Of a DNA stretch of 64,000 nt, positions 17,821 through 28,904 are shown in pieces. Source of the DNA: Bradyrhizobium diazoefficiens (lineage in GTDB: Bacteria > Pseudomonadota > Alphaproteobacteria > Rhizobiales > Xanthobacteraceae). The translations under genes were made by a program, and so were the position numbers. Location of the stretch: the NCBI RefSeq assembly GCF_016599855.1, contig NZ_CP067041.1, forward strand, positions 3,968,001 through 4,032,000. The letters run 5' to 3'. The first letter of the stretch is position 1. Each line of letters begins with the position of its first letter. The notes under the pieces were generated by a model. That model worked only from the letters and a program-made list of their open reading frames with translations. It made no database searches and was not told where the DNA came from.

Positions 17821-17847
17821 AAGGCCGGCCTCGTGCCGGCCTTTTTG
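17821..17847 (+). terminator. Rho-independent terminator after the second barrel gene
   Basis: AAGGCCGGC and GCCGGCCTT form a perfect 9-bp stem around a 5-nt loop, followed by TTTTTG. It is nearly identical to the terminator after the first barrel gene. A degraded version without the T-run follows the third gene at about 18719-18742. Confidence 0.85.
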
Positions 17848-17935
17848 TTTTCGCGGCCCGGCGCGCCGAACCGTCATGGAGTCGTGGGCGCGCAGATCAC
17901 CCACGCGAATTGGCTCGGTGAGTTGGGGACGTGAG

Positions 17936-18703
17936 ATGAAGATAACGGCGCTGAAGATTTGGGCGCTGGCCACGATCAGCCCGCTGGCACTCGGCGCGCT
18001 CGCGCCAGCAAATGGCGCTGATCTTCCGCTCTATGGCAAGGCGCCGCTGGCGCCCATCCTCGCCTACGACTGGACTGGAATCTATGGCGGCATCAACGGC
18101 GGCGGCGGCCTCGCTCATGCCTGCTGGAGCATTGTCGGCGTCGCCGGTGTTCCGATCGACCCACCCGTTGGCGAAGGCTGCCACAATGCAAGCGGCGGCA
18201 CAGTCGGCGGACAGCTCGGCTATCGCTGGCAGAAGGCGCACTGGGTGCTCGGCATGGAAGGCCAGGGCAACTGGGCCGACTTCAAGGGCAGCAATGTCAG
18301 CCTGGCACTGGCGCCGCTAGACAACCGGACCAAGATCGACAGCTTCGGTTTGTTCACCGGCCAGTTCGGCTACACCGTGAACAGTCTGCTGTTCTACGGC
18401 AAAGCCGGCGCCGCCGTCGCGCAGGACAAATACGACATGTTCATTCCCGGCGTTGCAGGGGTGGTGTCTAGTACCCTCAGTCAGACCCGCTGGGGCTACA
18501 GCGCGGGCTTTGGTGTGGAATACGCCTTTGCGGAGAACTGGTCTGTCGGCGGTGAATACGACCACCTGTTCCTCGGACATCACGGCGGCGACTTCGCCGC
18601 CATCATCGGACCACCTGTGCGCACCGATCGGATCGGCCAGGACATCGACATCGGGCTGATCCGTCTGAACTATCGTTGGGGCGGCCCGATCGTCGCCAAA
18701 TGA
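17936..18703 (+). CDS. Outer-membrane beta-barrel protein (Omp25-like), third tandem copy
   Basis: The 255-aa product has a signal peptide (ending PANGADLPLYGKAP) and the same barrel repeats as its neighbours: YDWTGIYGGINGGGG, GGTVGGQLGYRW, QFGYTVNSLLFYGKAG, SVGGEYDHLFLG and the C-terminal LNYRWGGPIVAK. It is closest to the broken first copy, sharing an extracellular-loop-like segment with two cysteines (ACWSI and EGCHNAS). The start ATG 17936 follows GGGGACGTGAG. The final aromatic residue usual in barrel C-termini is missing: the protein ends AK rather than AKY. Confidence 0.85.
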   Translation: MKITALKIWALATISPLALGALAPANGADLPLYGKAPLAPILAYDWTGIYGGINGGGGLAHACWSIVGVAGVPIDPPVGEGCHNASGGTVGGQLGYRWQKAHWVLGMEGQGNWADFKGSNVSLALAPLDNRTKIDSFGLFTGQFGYTVNSLLFYGKAGAAVAQDKYDMFIPGVAGVVSSTLSQTRWGYSAGFGVEYAFAENWSVGGEYDHLFLGHHGGDFAAIIGPPVRTDRIGQDIDIGLIRLNYRWGGPIVAK

Positions 18704-18843
18704 TACTAAGCGGCATCGAAGACCGGCCTTGCGCCGGCCTTGTGCTGTTCCTTCCGCCAGTATGATGGAATCCTGCTGCCAAGTCCCGCCAGCGCGCCAA
18801 CAATCCGTTGACGATTCGCAAGTCGCACTGGAAATCCGTCCTC

Positions 18844-18858
18844 GTTCTTCCTACGTTC
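18844..18858 (+). promoter_or_regulatory. SOS (LexA) box upstream of uvrA
   Basis: GTTC-N7-GTTC is exact (18844-18847 and 18855-18858), the alphaproteobacterial LexA operator. It lies about 100 nt before the uvrA start codon, a normal position for a promoter-overlapping repressor site. Confidence 0.75.
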
Positions 18859-18955
18859 GCTGACAACCCCATTGGCGCCGATCCCGGTTCCGGGCGAAGC
18901 GCGCCCGAACGTTGGCGCGATCGCTCGCACATGGGATTCCTTGAGGACGACTCGG

Positions 18956-21934
<2,979 letters not shown>

Positions 21935-22031
21935 AAGCGAGCCTTCGCCCGGGCGATAAACCGGGTGAACGGCTTGCCTTAGCTGGGGTATGATGGCATG
22001 ATATCGCTGGGGATCCAGGCAGGAGCATCCC

Positions 22032-22328
22032 ATGAGCGCCAGAACGCAAGTTACGCTCGATCCGGAAACTCAGCGGCGGGCGCAAGCAAAAGCCGCCGAG
22101 CAAAAGATATCGTTTGCTGAATATGTCCGACGGCTTGTCGTCGAAGACTTGGGCGAACCGAAACGAAAGCTCGACATCTCGACGGTTTTCGATCTCGCCG
22201 AGGATGGCCCTGAAACGGACGTTGCTCGGCGCAAGGATGAGATGATCGCTGAAGCGATATTGGACGTGCATTCGGCTAAACCGGGCCGCAGCAAAACGAG
22301 ACTCAAGCTCAAGTCTCGCCGCCGTTGA
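22032..22328 (+). CDS. VapB-like ribbon-helix-helix antitoxin
   Basis: The 98-aa product starts with a ribbon-helix-helix pattern (RTQVTLDPETQRRAQAKAAE, then SFAEYVRRLVVEDL), expected to bind operator DNA as a dimer, and continues with a charged C-terminal tail that in this class wraps the toxin. AGGAG stands 7 nt before the ATG. Its stop overlaps the toxin start by 4 nt (TTGA), the usual coupled layout of type II toxin-antitoxin pairs. The pair has visibly lower GC than the flanking uvrA, which suggests acquisition by transfer. Confidence 0.8.
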   Translation: MSARTQVTLDPETQRRAQAKAAEQKISFAEYVRRLVVEDLGEPKRKLDISTVFDLAEDGPETDVARRKDEMIAEAILDVHSAKPGRSKTRLKLKSRRR

Positions 22329-23089
22329 GTGTCTTTGTCGACACATCGGTGTGGTTCGCTGCGGTTGCGCAGCACGACCGAAACAATGCTGTCGCGAAAG
22401 CAATTCTCCAGAGTTTCCCCGATCCGCTAATGACGGACCATATTCTGGCCGAGACATGGATTCTGCTTAGAAGTCGATTTGATCGGAACGTGGCCGAGAC
22501 CTTCTGGGATCGTATTCGCAACAGTGCCGTGGAGATTGAACCGGTGACCAGCGCAGATCTTGAAGCAGCCTGGGCGATCGGAGTTTCATTTCGAGACCAG
22601 GATTTTTCGTTGGTCGATCGGACGAGCTTTGCCGTGATGGAGCGGCTTGGGATCACGCGAGCGGCGAGCTTCGACGAAGACTTCTCTGTTTATCGCTATG
22701 GTCGTACACGTGACAGGGCCTTCGAGATTGTCCGATCCAGCCATAGCGCGGCGTTTGAGAAACTCGCTCAAGCGATATTGAATCGTACGCCGGTCTCTTT
22801 GAATTACAACGGCGTTCGTCGTGAGGTATGCCCTTACATTCTCGGCCATACGAACGGGCAAGAACGAGCCCTGGTCTTTCAGTTTGGCGGGCAAAGCCGA
22901 AGCAAGCTGCCGGCCGGCGGTGAATGGCGCTGCCTGACGGTGGCACAGGTCAGTGATGTGGAAGTCCGCGAGGGCGAATGGCGCGGCGGAAGCTATCATC
23001 GTGCCGTACAACGCTGTGTCGACAAGGTTTATCTCGACGTGAACGAAGCCGTGCCCAACCAACCCGGTCGCCGGATGAGCTATGACTGA
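22325..23089 (+). CDS. VapC-like PIN-domain toxin fused to a WYL-like C-terminal domain
   Basis: Residues 1-136 of the 254-aa product form a PIN RNase domain with the expected acidic residues (Asp6 in VDTSVW, Glu43 in LAETW, Asp98 in LVDRTSF, Asp117/119 in SFDEDF); PIN toxins normally end there. A further domain of about 105 residues (137-242) follows, with a helix SAAFEKLAQAILNRTPVSLNY and strands including REVCPYILGH, ALVFQFGG and GGEWRCL, resembling small WYL-like ligand-binding proteins. The start is TTG inside the antitoxin stop; no ATG is available. The extra domain makes the protein nearly twice normal length. Its role (sensing, targeting or autoinhibition) is unknown. Confidence 0.75.
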   Translation: MSVFVDTSVWFAAVAQHDRNNAVAKAILQSFPDPLMTDHILAETWILLRSRFDRNVAETFWDRIRNSAVEIEPVTSADLEAAWAIGVSFRDQDFSLVDRTSFAVMERLGITRAASFDEDFSVYRYGRTRDRAFEIVRSSHSAAFEKLAQAILNRTPVSLNYNGVRREVCPYILGHTNGQERALVFQFGGQSRSKLPAGGEWRCLTVAQVSDVEVREGEWRGGSYHRAVQRCVDKVYLDVNEAVPNQPGRRMSYD

Positions 23090-23149
23090 TCCACTTGGAC
23101 CCGTAGCCGCGTCGCCGCTTGCTCCCATCTACATCGCGCCCTCCGAGTG

Positions 23150-23806
23150 ATGCCCTACTCCCTCGTCATCTTCGATCTCGACGGCACCCTCGTCGACAGC
23201 TTTCCATGGTTTCTGCGCACCATCAACGACGTCGCCGATCGCTTTGGCTTTCGCCGTGTTCGGGATGAGGATGTCGAAGAGCTGCGCCACGCCTCGACGC
23301 GCGAGATCCTCAGCCGGCTCGAGGTGCCAGCGTGGAAGCTGCCGGCGATCGCGCGGCACGCGCGCCGGCTGAAGGGCGAAGCGGCTGCGGAGATTTCGCT
23401 GTTTGCGGGCGCCGAGGCGATGCTGCGAACGCTGGCCGGGAACGGTGTACAGCTCGCGCTGGTCACCTCCGACAGCGAGGCTAATGCGCGTGAGAAGCTT
23501 GGCGAGGCGGTCGCGCTGTTCTCGCATTTCGACTGCGCGGCGTCGGTGTTCGGCAAGCCAGCAAAATTCCGCCGGGTCATGCGGCGCGCAAATGTGGCCC
23601 CTGCGCGGGCGATTGCCATCGGCGACGAGCTACGCGACATCGAGGCCGCTCGCGCGGTGGGTATCGCGTGCGGCGCAGTCTGCTGGGGCTACGCGGCGCC
23701 GGCCGCGTTGCGGGCGCACGAGCCCGACGTTGTGTTCGAGCGGATCGACGATATTGTGCGTATGTTGTGCCGGCCTGAGATCGTAGGGCGGATTAGCGAA
23801 GCGTAA
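23150..23806 (+). CDS. HAD-superfamily phosphatase (phosphoglycolate phosphatase-like)
   Basis: A cytoplasmic hydrolase of about 218 aa with all four HAD motifs: FDLDGT at the N-terminus (nucleophile aspartate), TSD in the middle, Lys in GKPAKF and GDELRDIEAA near the C-terminus; a helical cap lies between motifs I and II. The substrate is not evident; Gph-like phosphatases act on phosphoglycolate or nucleotides. GTG 23147 and ATG 23150 are adjacent alternative starts. The last residues (about VGRISEA) and the stop are encoded by a dispersed palindrome that an IS701-family element has split. Confidence 0.85.
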   Translation: MPYSLVIFDLDGTLVDSFPWFLRTINDVADRFGFRRVRDEDVEELRHASTREILSRLEVPAWKLPAIARHARRLKGEAAAEISLFAGAEAMLRTLAGNGVQLALVTSDSEANAREKLGEAVALFSHFDCAASVFGKPAKFRRVMRRANVAPARAIAIGDELRDIEAARAVGIACGAVCWGYAAPAALRAHEPDVVFERIDDIVRMLCRPEIVGRISEA

Positions 23807-23851
23807 TCCGCCGACCGGTCTCGACGAAGGCGGCGGGTTACGCTTCGCTAA
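23783..23851. repeat. Left part of a dispersed palindrome interrupted by an IS
   Basis: GTAGGGCGGATTAGCGAAGC begins the repeat and GGCGGGTTACGCTTCGCTAA ends this part. The missing right end, ACCCGCCCTAC, lies on the other side of the insertion element (25356-25367 with the duplicated target). Joined across the element, the two pieces form a palindrome with matching GTAGGGCGG and CCGCCCTAC ends, a type common in Bradyrhizobium intergenic DNA. Confidence 0.75.
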
Positions 23852-25353
23852 TCTTACTGCGTCACGGGCGTCGACGTCCATTGGATGCTGCGCCGACGCC
23901 ACAGCATGGACATCTCGGCAAGGTTTTGATGAGCGCGCGGAGCAATCGGGCGCGCATGGTTGCGATCGAGTTCGGGATGTGGCGTTCAGGCCGCGCGGGC
24001 GGAGCCTCTGGGTCGATAATCGTCGGGTAAGCGAGGTATCGGGATTGGCGTGGCGGAACGAGGTCCTGAGGGGGGAATCGTCGCCTGCTCGGCGATCAAG
24101 AAGCCGTAGGCGGCGATGCACAGAGTTGCGTGGTGATGGAAGCCGCGCCAGCCGCGTCCCTCGTAGTGACCGAGCCCGACCTCCTGCTTGAGCTCCTGAT
24201 AATCACGCTCGATGCGCCAACGCAGCTTGGCGAGATCGACAAGTCGCTCAAAGCTGATGGTCTCCGGCAGCGTTGAGAGCCAGTATTTGGTGGGCTCCGT
24301 TTCTCCCTCCGGCCATTCGATCAGCAACCACTCCGGCGACAGCTTCTCGGGGATCAGTTTGTTGTGACCAACAGCAACGCGCACACGTGCGAAGCGCGAG
24401 GACAGCCAGTCGGCCGAACCTTCCCGCCACGTCACCGTGCGCCAGGCTTGCTTCGGTAGAGCAAGCATCACTTCCTTGGCCGAGACCAGATCTGGCTCGT
24501 CGCGTCGGCCGGTATTGTTCAGCGGCCTGTCCTTGCGGCGCGGGCCGGTGCCGGGTCGCCACATCAATGTGTTCGGCAAGATGCCGGCTACGTAGAGCAC
24601 GCCCAAAGCTGTCATTCCCGCGCGTAACCGCGAGTCATTGCCGTAGGCCGCATCCATCAATCCGACACCGCGCGGCAGTCCGGCCTCGCAAGCCCGGCGT
24701 ATCTGCTCCAGCGCGATCTCCGGTTTGGTCCTGAACTTGATCTCCTTCGGGACACCCGCCTTCTTCCGGCGTGCGCGGTCCTTTGCCCAGGTTTCCGGCA
24801 GATACAGCCGATAAGCCACCGGAAGACTTGCGGCATGGTTGGCAATCGACAAAGATACTGCCACCTGGCAATTGGCCTGCTTGCCGAGCTGACCGCAATA
24901 TTGGTGGTGAACGCCGACCGAATGCTTGCCTTGCTTGGGGAATGACGTGTCGTCGATGATCCATGCCTCGATCGGTCCGCTCCTCTCGATCGCCGGCAAT
25001 ACCATCTCCCGGACCTTGGCCAGCACGTCCGCGTCCGACCAGGTCGCGTTACCGACAAAATGCAACAGTGATTGGTGCTGGGCTGCCGTCCGCGCGGGGG
25101 CCGTCCGCGCAGCCATCGGCTCGACGCTCTTGCGTTCACCCGGTAGTATCAAGCCAGTACAATAGTCACGCAGCGGCCTCATCCGCACCGCCGGACCGAT
25201 TACGCTTCCAAGCCCAGCTACATACGCCGCAAATCGTGCCTCGCTGCCTTCACCATGATTGAGATTCATCTGGCCCTCCGCGTGCCAAATATTGAATCCC
25301 TTCAAATATTTGATTCTCCGCCCTCGCGGGCGCGACCAAATGACTCAGTAAGA
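23852..25353. mobile_element. IS701-family insertion sequence, 1502 bp, apparently intact
   Basis: The left end TCTTACTGCGTCA and right end TGACTCAGTAAGA are inverted repeats with 12 of 13 matches. Both ends are flanked by CTAA (23848-23851 and 25354-25357), a 4-bp target duplication of the YTAR type known for IS701. One transposase ORF on the minus strand fills most of the element. The uninterrupted ORF, matching ends and exact duplication suggest a recent and possibly active insertion. Confidence 0.9.
23986..25269 (-). CDS. IS701-family DDE transposase
   Basis: The 427-aa protein has the DDE triad in the expected order: Asp in IIDDTSFPKQGKHSVG, Asp in GLMDAAYGNDSRLR and Glu in RIERDYQELKQEVGLGHYEGR, the last being the IS4/IS701 YREK-like region. 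It would cut and rejoin the element's ends. ATG 25269 is chosen because GGAGGG precedes it closely; an upstream TTG would add 12 residues. No frameshift or internal stop is seen. Confidence 0.9.
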   Translation of the reverse strand: MNLNHGEGSEARFAAYVAGLGSVIGPAVRMRPLRDYCTGLILPGERKSVEPMAARTAPARTAAQHQSLLHFVGNATWSDADVLAKVREMVLPAIERSGPIEAWIIDDTSFPKQGKHSVGVHHQYCGQLGKQANCQVAVSLSIANHAASLPVAYRLYLPETWAKDRARRKKAGVPKEIKFRTKPEIALEQIRRACEAGLPRGVGLMDAAYGNDSRLRAGMTALGVLYVAGILPNTLMWRPGTGPRRKDRPLNNTGRRDEPDLVSAKEVMLALPKQAWRTVTWREGSADWLSSRFARVRVAVGHNKLIPEKLSPEWLLIEWPEGETEPTKYWLSTLPETISFERLVDLAKLRWRIERDYQELKQEVGLGHYEGRGWRGFHHHATLCIAAYGFLIAEQATIPPSGPRSATPIPIPRLPDDYRPRGSARAA

Positions 25354-25421
25354 CTAACCCGCCCTACGCATTGCGTACTTGTCCACCATCACTTGCGCTG
25401 CCCGACGGGCAAAACACGCTA
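25354..25421. repeat. Right remnant of the split palindrome plus repeat DNA between two IS elements
   Basis: These 68 bp hold the duplicated CTAA, the ACCCGCCCTAC end of the palindrome split by the IS701 element, and a further segment (TGCCCGACGGGCAAAACAC) that recurs in repeat-rich Bradyrhizobium intergenic regions as I recall them. The last two bases, TA, form one side of the IS630 target duplication. Confidence 0.5.
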
Positions 25422-26482
25422 GAGGAGCAGATTCCGATCAGATTGAACGATATCCTGCGGCCAGGAAATAGTTGGCGCATTCATTAGGGGTGAATGCTCG
25501 GTAGGCGTCGGCGATTGCGACTTGGAGGGTGTCGACGGTCCTGGCGGCGGCTTTGCGCAGGCTCGATTTGAGTTTGGCAAAAGCGTTCTCGATCGGATTG
25601 AAGTCGGGCGAGTATGGCGGCAGCAGCAGAAGACTGGCGCCGCAGGCCTCGATTGCGGCCTGGACGGCGGCACCTTTATGTGCCGGCAGATTGTCCATTA
25701 CGACGATGTCGTCGGGATTGAGAGTAGGTACCAACACCTGTTCGACATAGGCGAGGAAGGCGACGGCGTTCATCGGTCCGTCGAGGGTCATCGGCGCAGT
25801 CAGGGCGGTGCAGCGCAAAGCCGCGGTAAAAGTCGTAGTCAGCCAATGACCATGCGGGACCGCGGCGCGACATCGTTGGCCGCGTTTTGAGCGGCCGTGA
25901 AGCCGCGCCATTTTGGTCGAGGCCCCGGTCTCGTCGATGAAGACCAGCTTGTCGGGGTCAAGCTGCGGCGCGAGTTCGCGCCAGGCCTGGCGCGCCGCCG
26001 CAACATCAGGCCTATCCTGCTCGGCTGCGTGCGCGCTTTTTTTTGAAGGTTATGCCGTGACGGTCCGAGAAAGCGCCAAATCGAGCTCGGCGCAAACGAG
26101 GCCCCAAATTCCGATTTGAGCATCTCGGCAATCTCAACCAGGTCATATCCGGCTTGGCCTCGATCGCCCCCATGATCGCATCATGGTACTCTTCGATGCG
26201 CTGCGAGCGCTGGTCGCCGCCTTGCCGCTTGGCCTTCGTCGTCCCGCTCTCGCGCCAGTCCCGGACAAAGCGCACCGCGCTCGCAACCGAGATGCCGAAC
26301 CGCTCCGCCGCCGCGCGGCGGGACATCCCGCCCTCAACCGCCCGAACTGTCCTGATCCGCAAGTCCTCCGACAAAGGTTTGGCCATGCGTGCCGGCCTCC
26401 TTGTCCAGCACACGGGGTGAATCAGAATTTGAGCTCTATGGGAATCCCTCCCGATTCAAATCGGTCAGATTTTGCTCTCCTC
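25422..26482. mobile_element. IS630-family insertion sequence, about 1061 bp, decayed
   Basis: The ends begin GAGGAGCA and, inverted, GAGGAGAGCA and continue with imperfect similarity (14 of 21 positions after the first GAGGAG); both are flanked by TA, the target dinucleotide duplicated by IS630/Tc1-type elements. The transposase lies on the minus strand and is spread over several frames, so the element is probably inactive unless slippage rescues it. It sits 68 bp from the IS701 element. Confidence 0.8.
25438..26386 (-). pseudogene. IS630-family transposase, frameshifted
   Basis: From ATG 26386 (MAKPLSEDLRIRTVRAVEGG) the N-terminal helix-turn-helix region reads normally to DMT. A missing base near 26135 then moves the natural continuation (VEIAEMLKSEFGAS..WRFL) to another frame. 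An extra base near 26066 returns it to the first frame (DRHGITFKKK), and at a run of eight A (about 26037-26044) it shifts again into the catalytic frame, with SAHAAEQDRPD, Asp in VFIDETGAS, Asp in VMDNLPAHK and Glu in NPIENAF. The A8 run could be a slippage site as in some IS630 members, but the two other shifts argue for decay. Confidence 0.75.
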
Positions 26483-27134
26483 TAGATCGCAGTCAAGCTG
26501 CCTCGCCAAAATAATTCGCTTTTCTAGAATTCGGAAATATCGCATGTTGCGGCCATCCCAACCCGACCGAGGGGGATCGCGATCGTCACGAACGCGGGAT
26601 GGGACGTGGTGGCCGCGGGCGGCGTCGGCGCGAAGGTGGTTGCAGGGCGGGGTCACTCCGTGAGCGAACGCCAGCGCGCACACGACCGGTGCAGCCTGCG
26701 TACGGCAAAATCGTGTGGTCCTGACGCCCGGGGTCTGTGCGTCAAGCGTTGCGGTGATGCGGCGGCCCGACCGGGTTCGCGCATCAGTTATCCGCGAGGC
26801 GACGGGGGCAATAGTGCATCGCTCCCCGGGAGAGCGCGACATAAGCCGTCAACCCACTGCGCAGGGAAGGCCGGATGTTTGGCTTCACCTGTATGCCGCT
26901 GTGCAGATTTTGTAGCGCAACTTTCGCACAGTGGACCGCGGGTCCCAGCCGGCACCCGGCCTTCCCTGCGCCCTCGGCACCTTCGAGGGCGGCAGCTGCC
27001 GCAAAGCTCGGGCACGGACGTGCCGCGAGAACGCGAAGACTTACCGCGATTTCGAGCGCGAAATGAAGGACGAAGCATGTAGCTACGAGCTGTCATTGCG
27101 AGTGCGGAGAGAGCGAATGTCAATCCGCCCTCGC
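26483..27134. repeat. Gene-free repeat-like region next to the IS630 element
   Basis: About 650 bp with no convincing gene in either strand. It holds a perfect 15-bp inverted repeat, CGCAGGGAAGGCCGG (26860-26874) and CCGGCCTTCCCTGCG (26955-26969), and near its end a GTCATTGCGAG-type segment. The overall text resembles a long dispersed sequence I remember from many Bradyrhizobium and Rhodopseudomonas intergenic regions; this is recollection rather than alignment. Short ORFs in it have no recognisable domains. Confidence 0.55.
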
Positions 27135-27932
27135 CTATTCCGTCAGCGTCGCCTTCACGAACCCGCGCGGGTCGTCACAGAATTCGCGCATCACCCGGTA
27201 GTGATCCGTCTGCTCCACCGTCGTCGGTTCGAGGCCGTATTTCCCCAGCCGCAGCAGCTGCGCGTTGGGATAGGCCATCAGCATCGGCGAATGGGTTGCC
27301 ATGATGACCTGGCAATTGCCGGAGAGATCCATCCGATGCAGAAGTTTTAAGAAATCCATCTGCCGCGCCGGCGACAACGCCGATTCCGGCTCGTCGAAGA
27401 TGTAAATGCCCTGCTTCTGGCAACGCTCCTCGAAAAAAACCAGGAAGCCTTCGCCATGGGAAAAGGAGAGATAGTCCGGCGCCTGCTGAACGCTCGCACC
27501 AAACACGCCTTCCATAGCTTGCGCGGCGCTCACGGCCGAGCGGTCCAGATAGCGCGCGACGGAAAAGAACGTCTCGGCGCGGAAGAACCAGCCGTCGGTC
27601 ACTTTCGGCACCCACGCAGCCCGCAAGGCGGACGACAGCTCTTCACCGGTCGTTTCGATGCCGCCGCCGTCGATCTCCTGAAAACCCTTGCGGCCGCCGG
27701 TGCTGGCAAAGCCCGCCATCCCGGCAATGCCTTCGAGAATGGTCGACTTCCCGGTGCCGTTCTCGCCGACGATGATCGTTACCGCGGCGTCGAAGTTGTG
27801 ATCGAACTCATCCCTGAACACCGGAAGGCAGAACGGATAGGCCTCCCAGTCGTCAACCCGTGCGCGATCGAGCCAGACGCGTCTGAGATAAGGCGCACGC
27901 AGCGTGGTCTGACGGCGTCGTGTCCTGCTCAT
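27135..27932 (-). CDS. AAA/ABC-like predicted ATPase (COG3910 type)
   Basis: A single-domain ATPase of about 265 aa with Walker A GENGTGKST, an ABC-like signature region LSFSHGEGF, Walker B IYIFDEPESALSP and the switch histidine in ATHSPML. These features match the stand-alone predicted ATPases of the SMC/Rad50-like class, which have no membrane domain. The start is uncertain: ATG 27932 lies very close to a GGGAG, while in-frame starts at 27950 and 27968 are possible. No partner gene, such as a nuclease, is adjacent, so the function cannot be inferred. Confidence 0.8.
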   Translation of the reverse strand: MSRTRRRQTTLRAPYLRRVWLDRARVDDWEAYPFCLPVFRDEFDHNFDAAVTIIVGENGTGKSTILEGIAGMAGFASTGGRKGFQEIDGGGIETTGEELSSALRAAWVPKVTDGWFFRAETFFSVARYLDRSAVSAAQAMEGVFGASVQQAPDYLSFSHGEGFLVFFEERCQKQGIYIFDEPESALSPARQMDFLKLLHRMDLSGNCQVIMATHSPMLMAYPNAQLLRLGKYGLEPTTVEQTDHYRVMREFCDDPRGFVKATLTE

Positions 27933-28037
27933 CTCCCTTCCCCACTCCATCCCAACTGAAACTCGCAATGGAACATATCAGGAACGCAGGCTCCATGAAA
28001 GTGGTATCCGCAGGACGCGGCAAGCTTCGGTCGTGCC

Positions 28038-28895
28038 CTAGCCCAACACCTCCAGCACCAGCTCCATCGTCATCAGCACGGGATTTTCGCCGCGAACCAG
28101 GCGGCCCTCGGCGATGCCGCCGGTGTAGTCGATCAGGGCCACGTCGAGCGCAGCTTCGAGTGCGCGGGACGCGCCCGGCGCGATCGTCCCGGCGGTTATC
28201 GCGAGCTCCGTGGCAAACGGCTCGGTGACGCCATCGGTGAAGCGCGCGCCGATGGTCGAACCGACGCCGCCGTGGATTTTCGCGCGCGCGATGCCATGCG
28301 CGCGGCAGAACGCTTCCAGGCAGTGGCTGAAATCCTGGTTGGGGCGCAGCCGGAGCGCAAAGGCGCGGCTCGTTGTGCGCGCATCGGTGCTCGCGGCGAC
28401 GACCGGCCCGAACAGCTTGAAATTCGTCTCGGGGTCTGGCTCGGCGGCGAACGTCGCACCGTCGATGCCGAAGGCCTCGACCTCGAACGGCTCGGCGACA
28501 ACAGTTTCGTCCGGAAGCATGTGGCCGCCGCTCGCCTTGCCATCCGCCTCGGTCCAAAGCCCGTGGCAATGATAGAACGGCGCACCATCACGCGTGCCCA
28601 GCGTCATGCTGCCGAGCCGGGTGCGCGTCACGCCCGCGGGCCGGTACGTGTCACTGTAGAACGCCGCGTTCTTGCCGGTCTTCGACAGCGCCGGCATGAC
28701 GTAGCCGAACGGTCCGAGCGCGCCACGGCCGAAATTCAGCACGCCGCCGGCAAAGCCCTCCGCGACAAAACCGCGGCGCGCGGCTTCGAGCAACGGCAGA
28801 CCAGCTTGAAGCGTGAACGCGAAGGCGCGCCCCCTCGCCTCCACCCATTGGATGCGTTCTGCGGCTGGCGCGCCCGGCTGCTTGATGCTCCGCAT
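28038..28895 (-). CDS. Protein with two PPC/DUF296-like domains
   Basis: The 285-aa product contains two similar halves. The first (about residues 10-135) has GGVLNFGRGALGPFGYVMPAL and a histidine pair in YHCHGLW; the second (about 150-285) has SHCLEAFCRAHGIARAKIHGGVGS. Both match the plant-and-prokaryote-conserved (PPC, DUF296) fold, known in plants as part of AT-hook proteins and of unclear role in bacteria. It starts 9 nt after the acyl-CoA synthetase stop, so the two are probably one operon and may act on a common metabolite. Confidence 0.75.
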   Translation of the reverse strand: MRSIKQPGAPAAERIQWVEARGRAFAFTLQAGLPLLEAARRGFVAEGFAGGVLNFGRGALGPFGYVMPALSKTGKNAAFYSDTYRPAGVTRTRLGSMTLGTRDGAPFYHCHGLWTEADGKASGGHMLPDETVVAEPFEVEAFGIDGATFAAEPDPETNFKLFGPVVAASTDARTTSRAFALRLRPNQDFSHCLEAFCRAHGIARAKIHGGVGSTIGARFTDGVTEPFATELAITAGTIAPGASRALEAALDVALIDYTGGIAEGRLVRGENPVLMTMELVLEVLG

Positions 28896-28904
28896 GCCGC
28901 GCGC

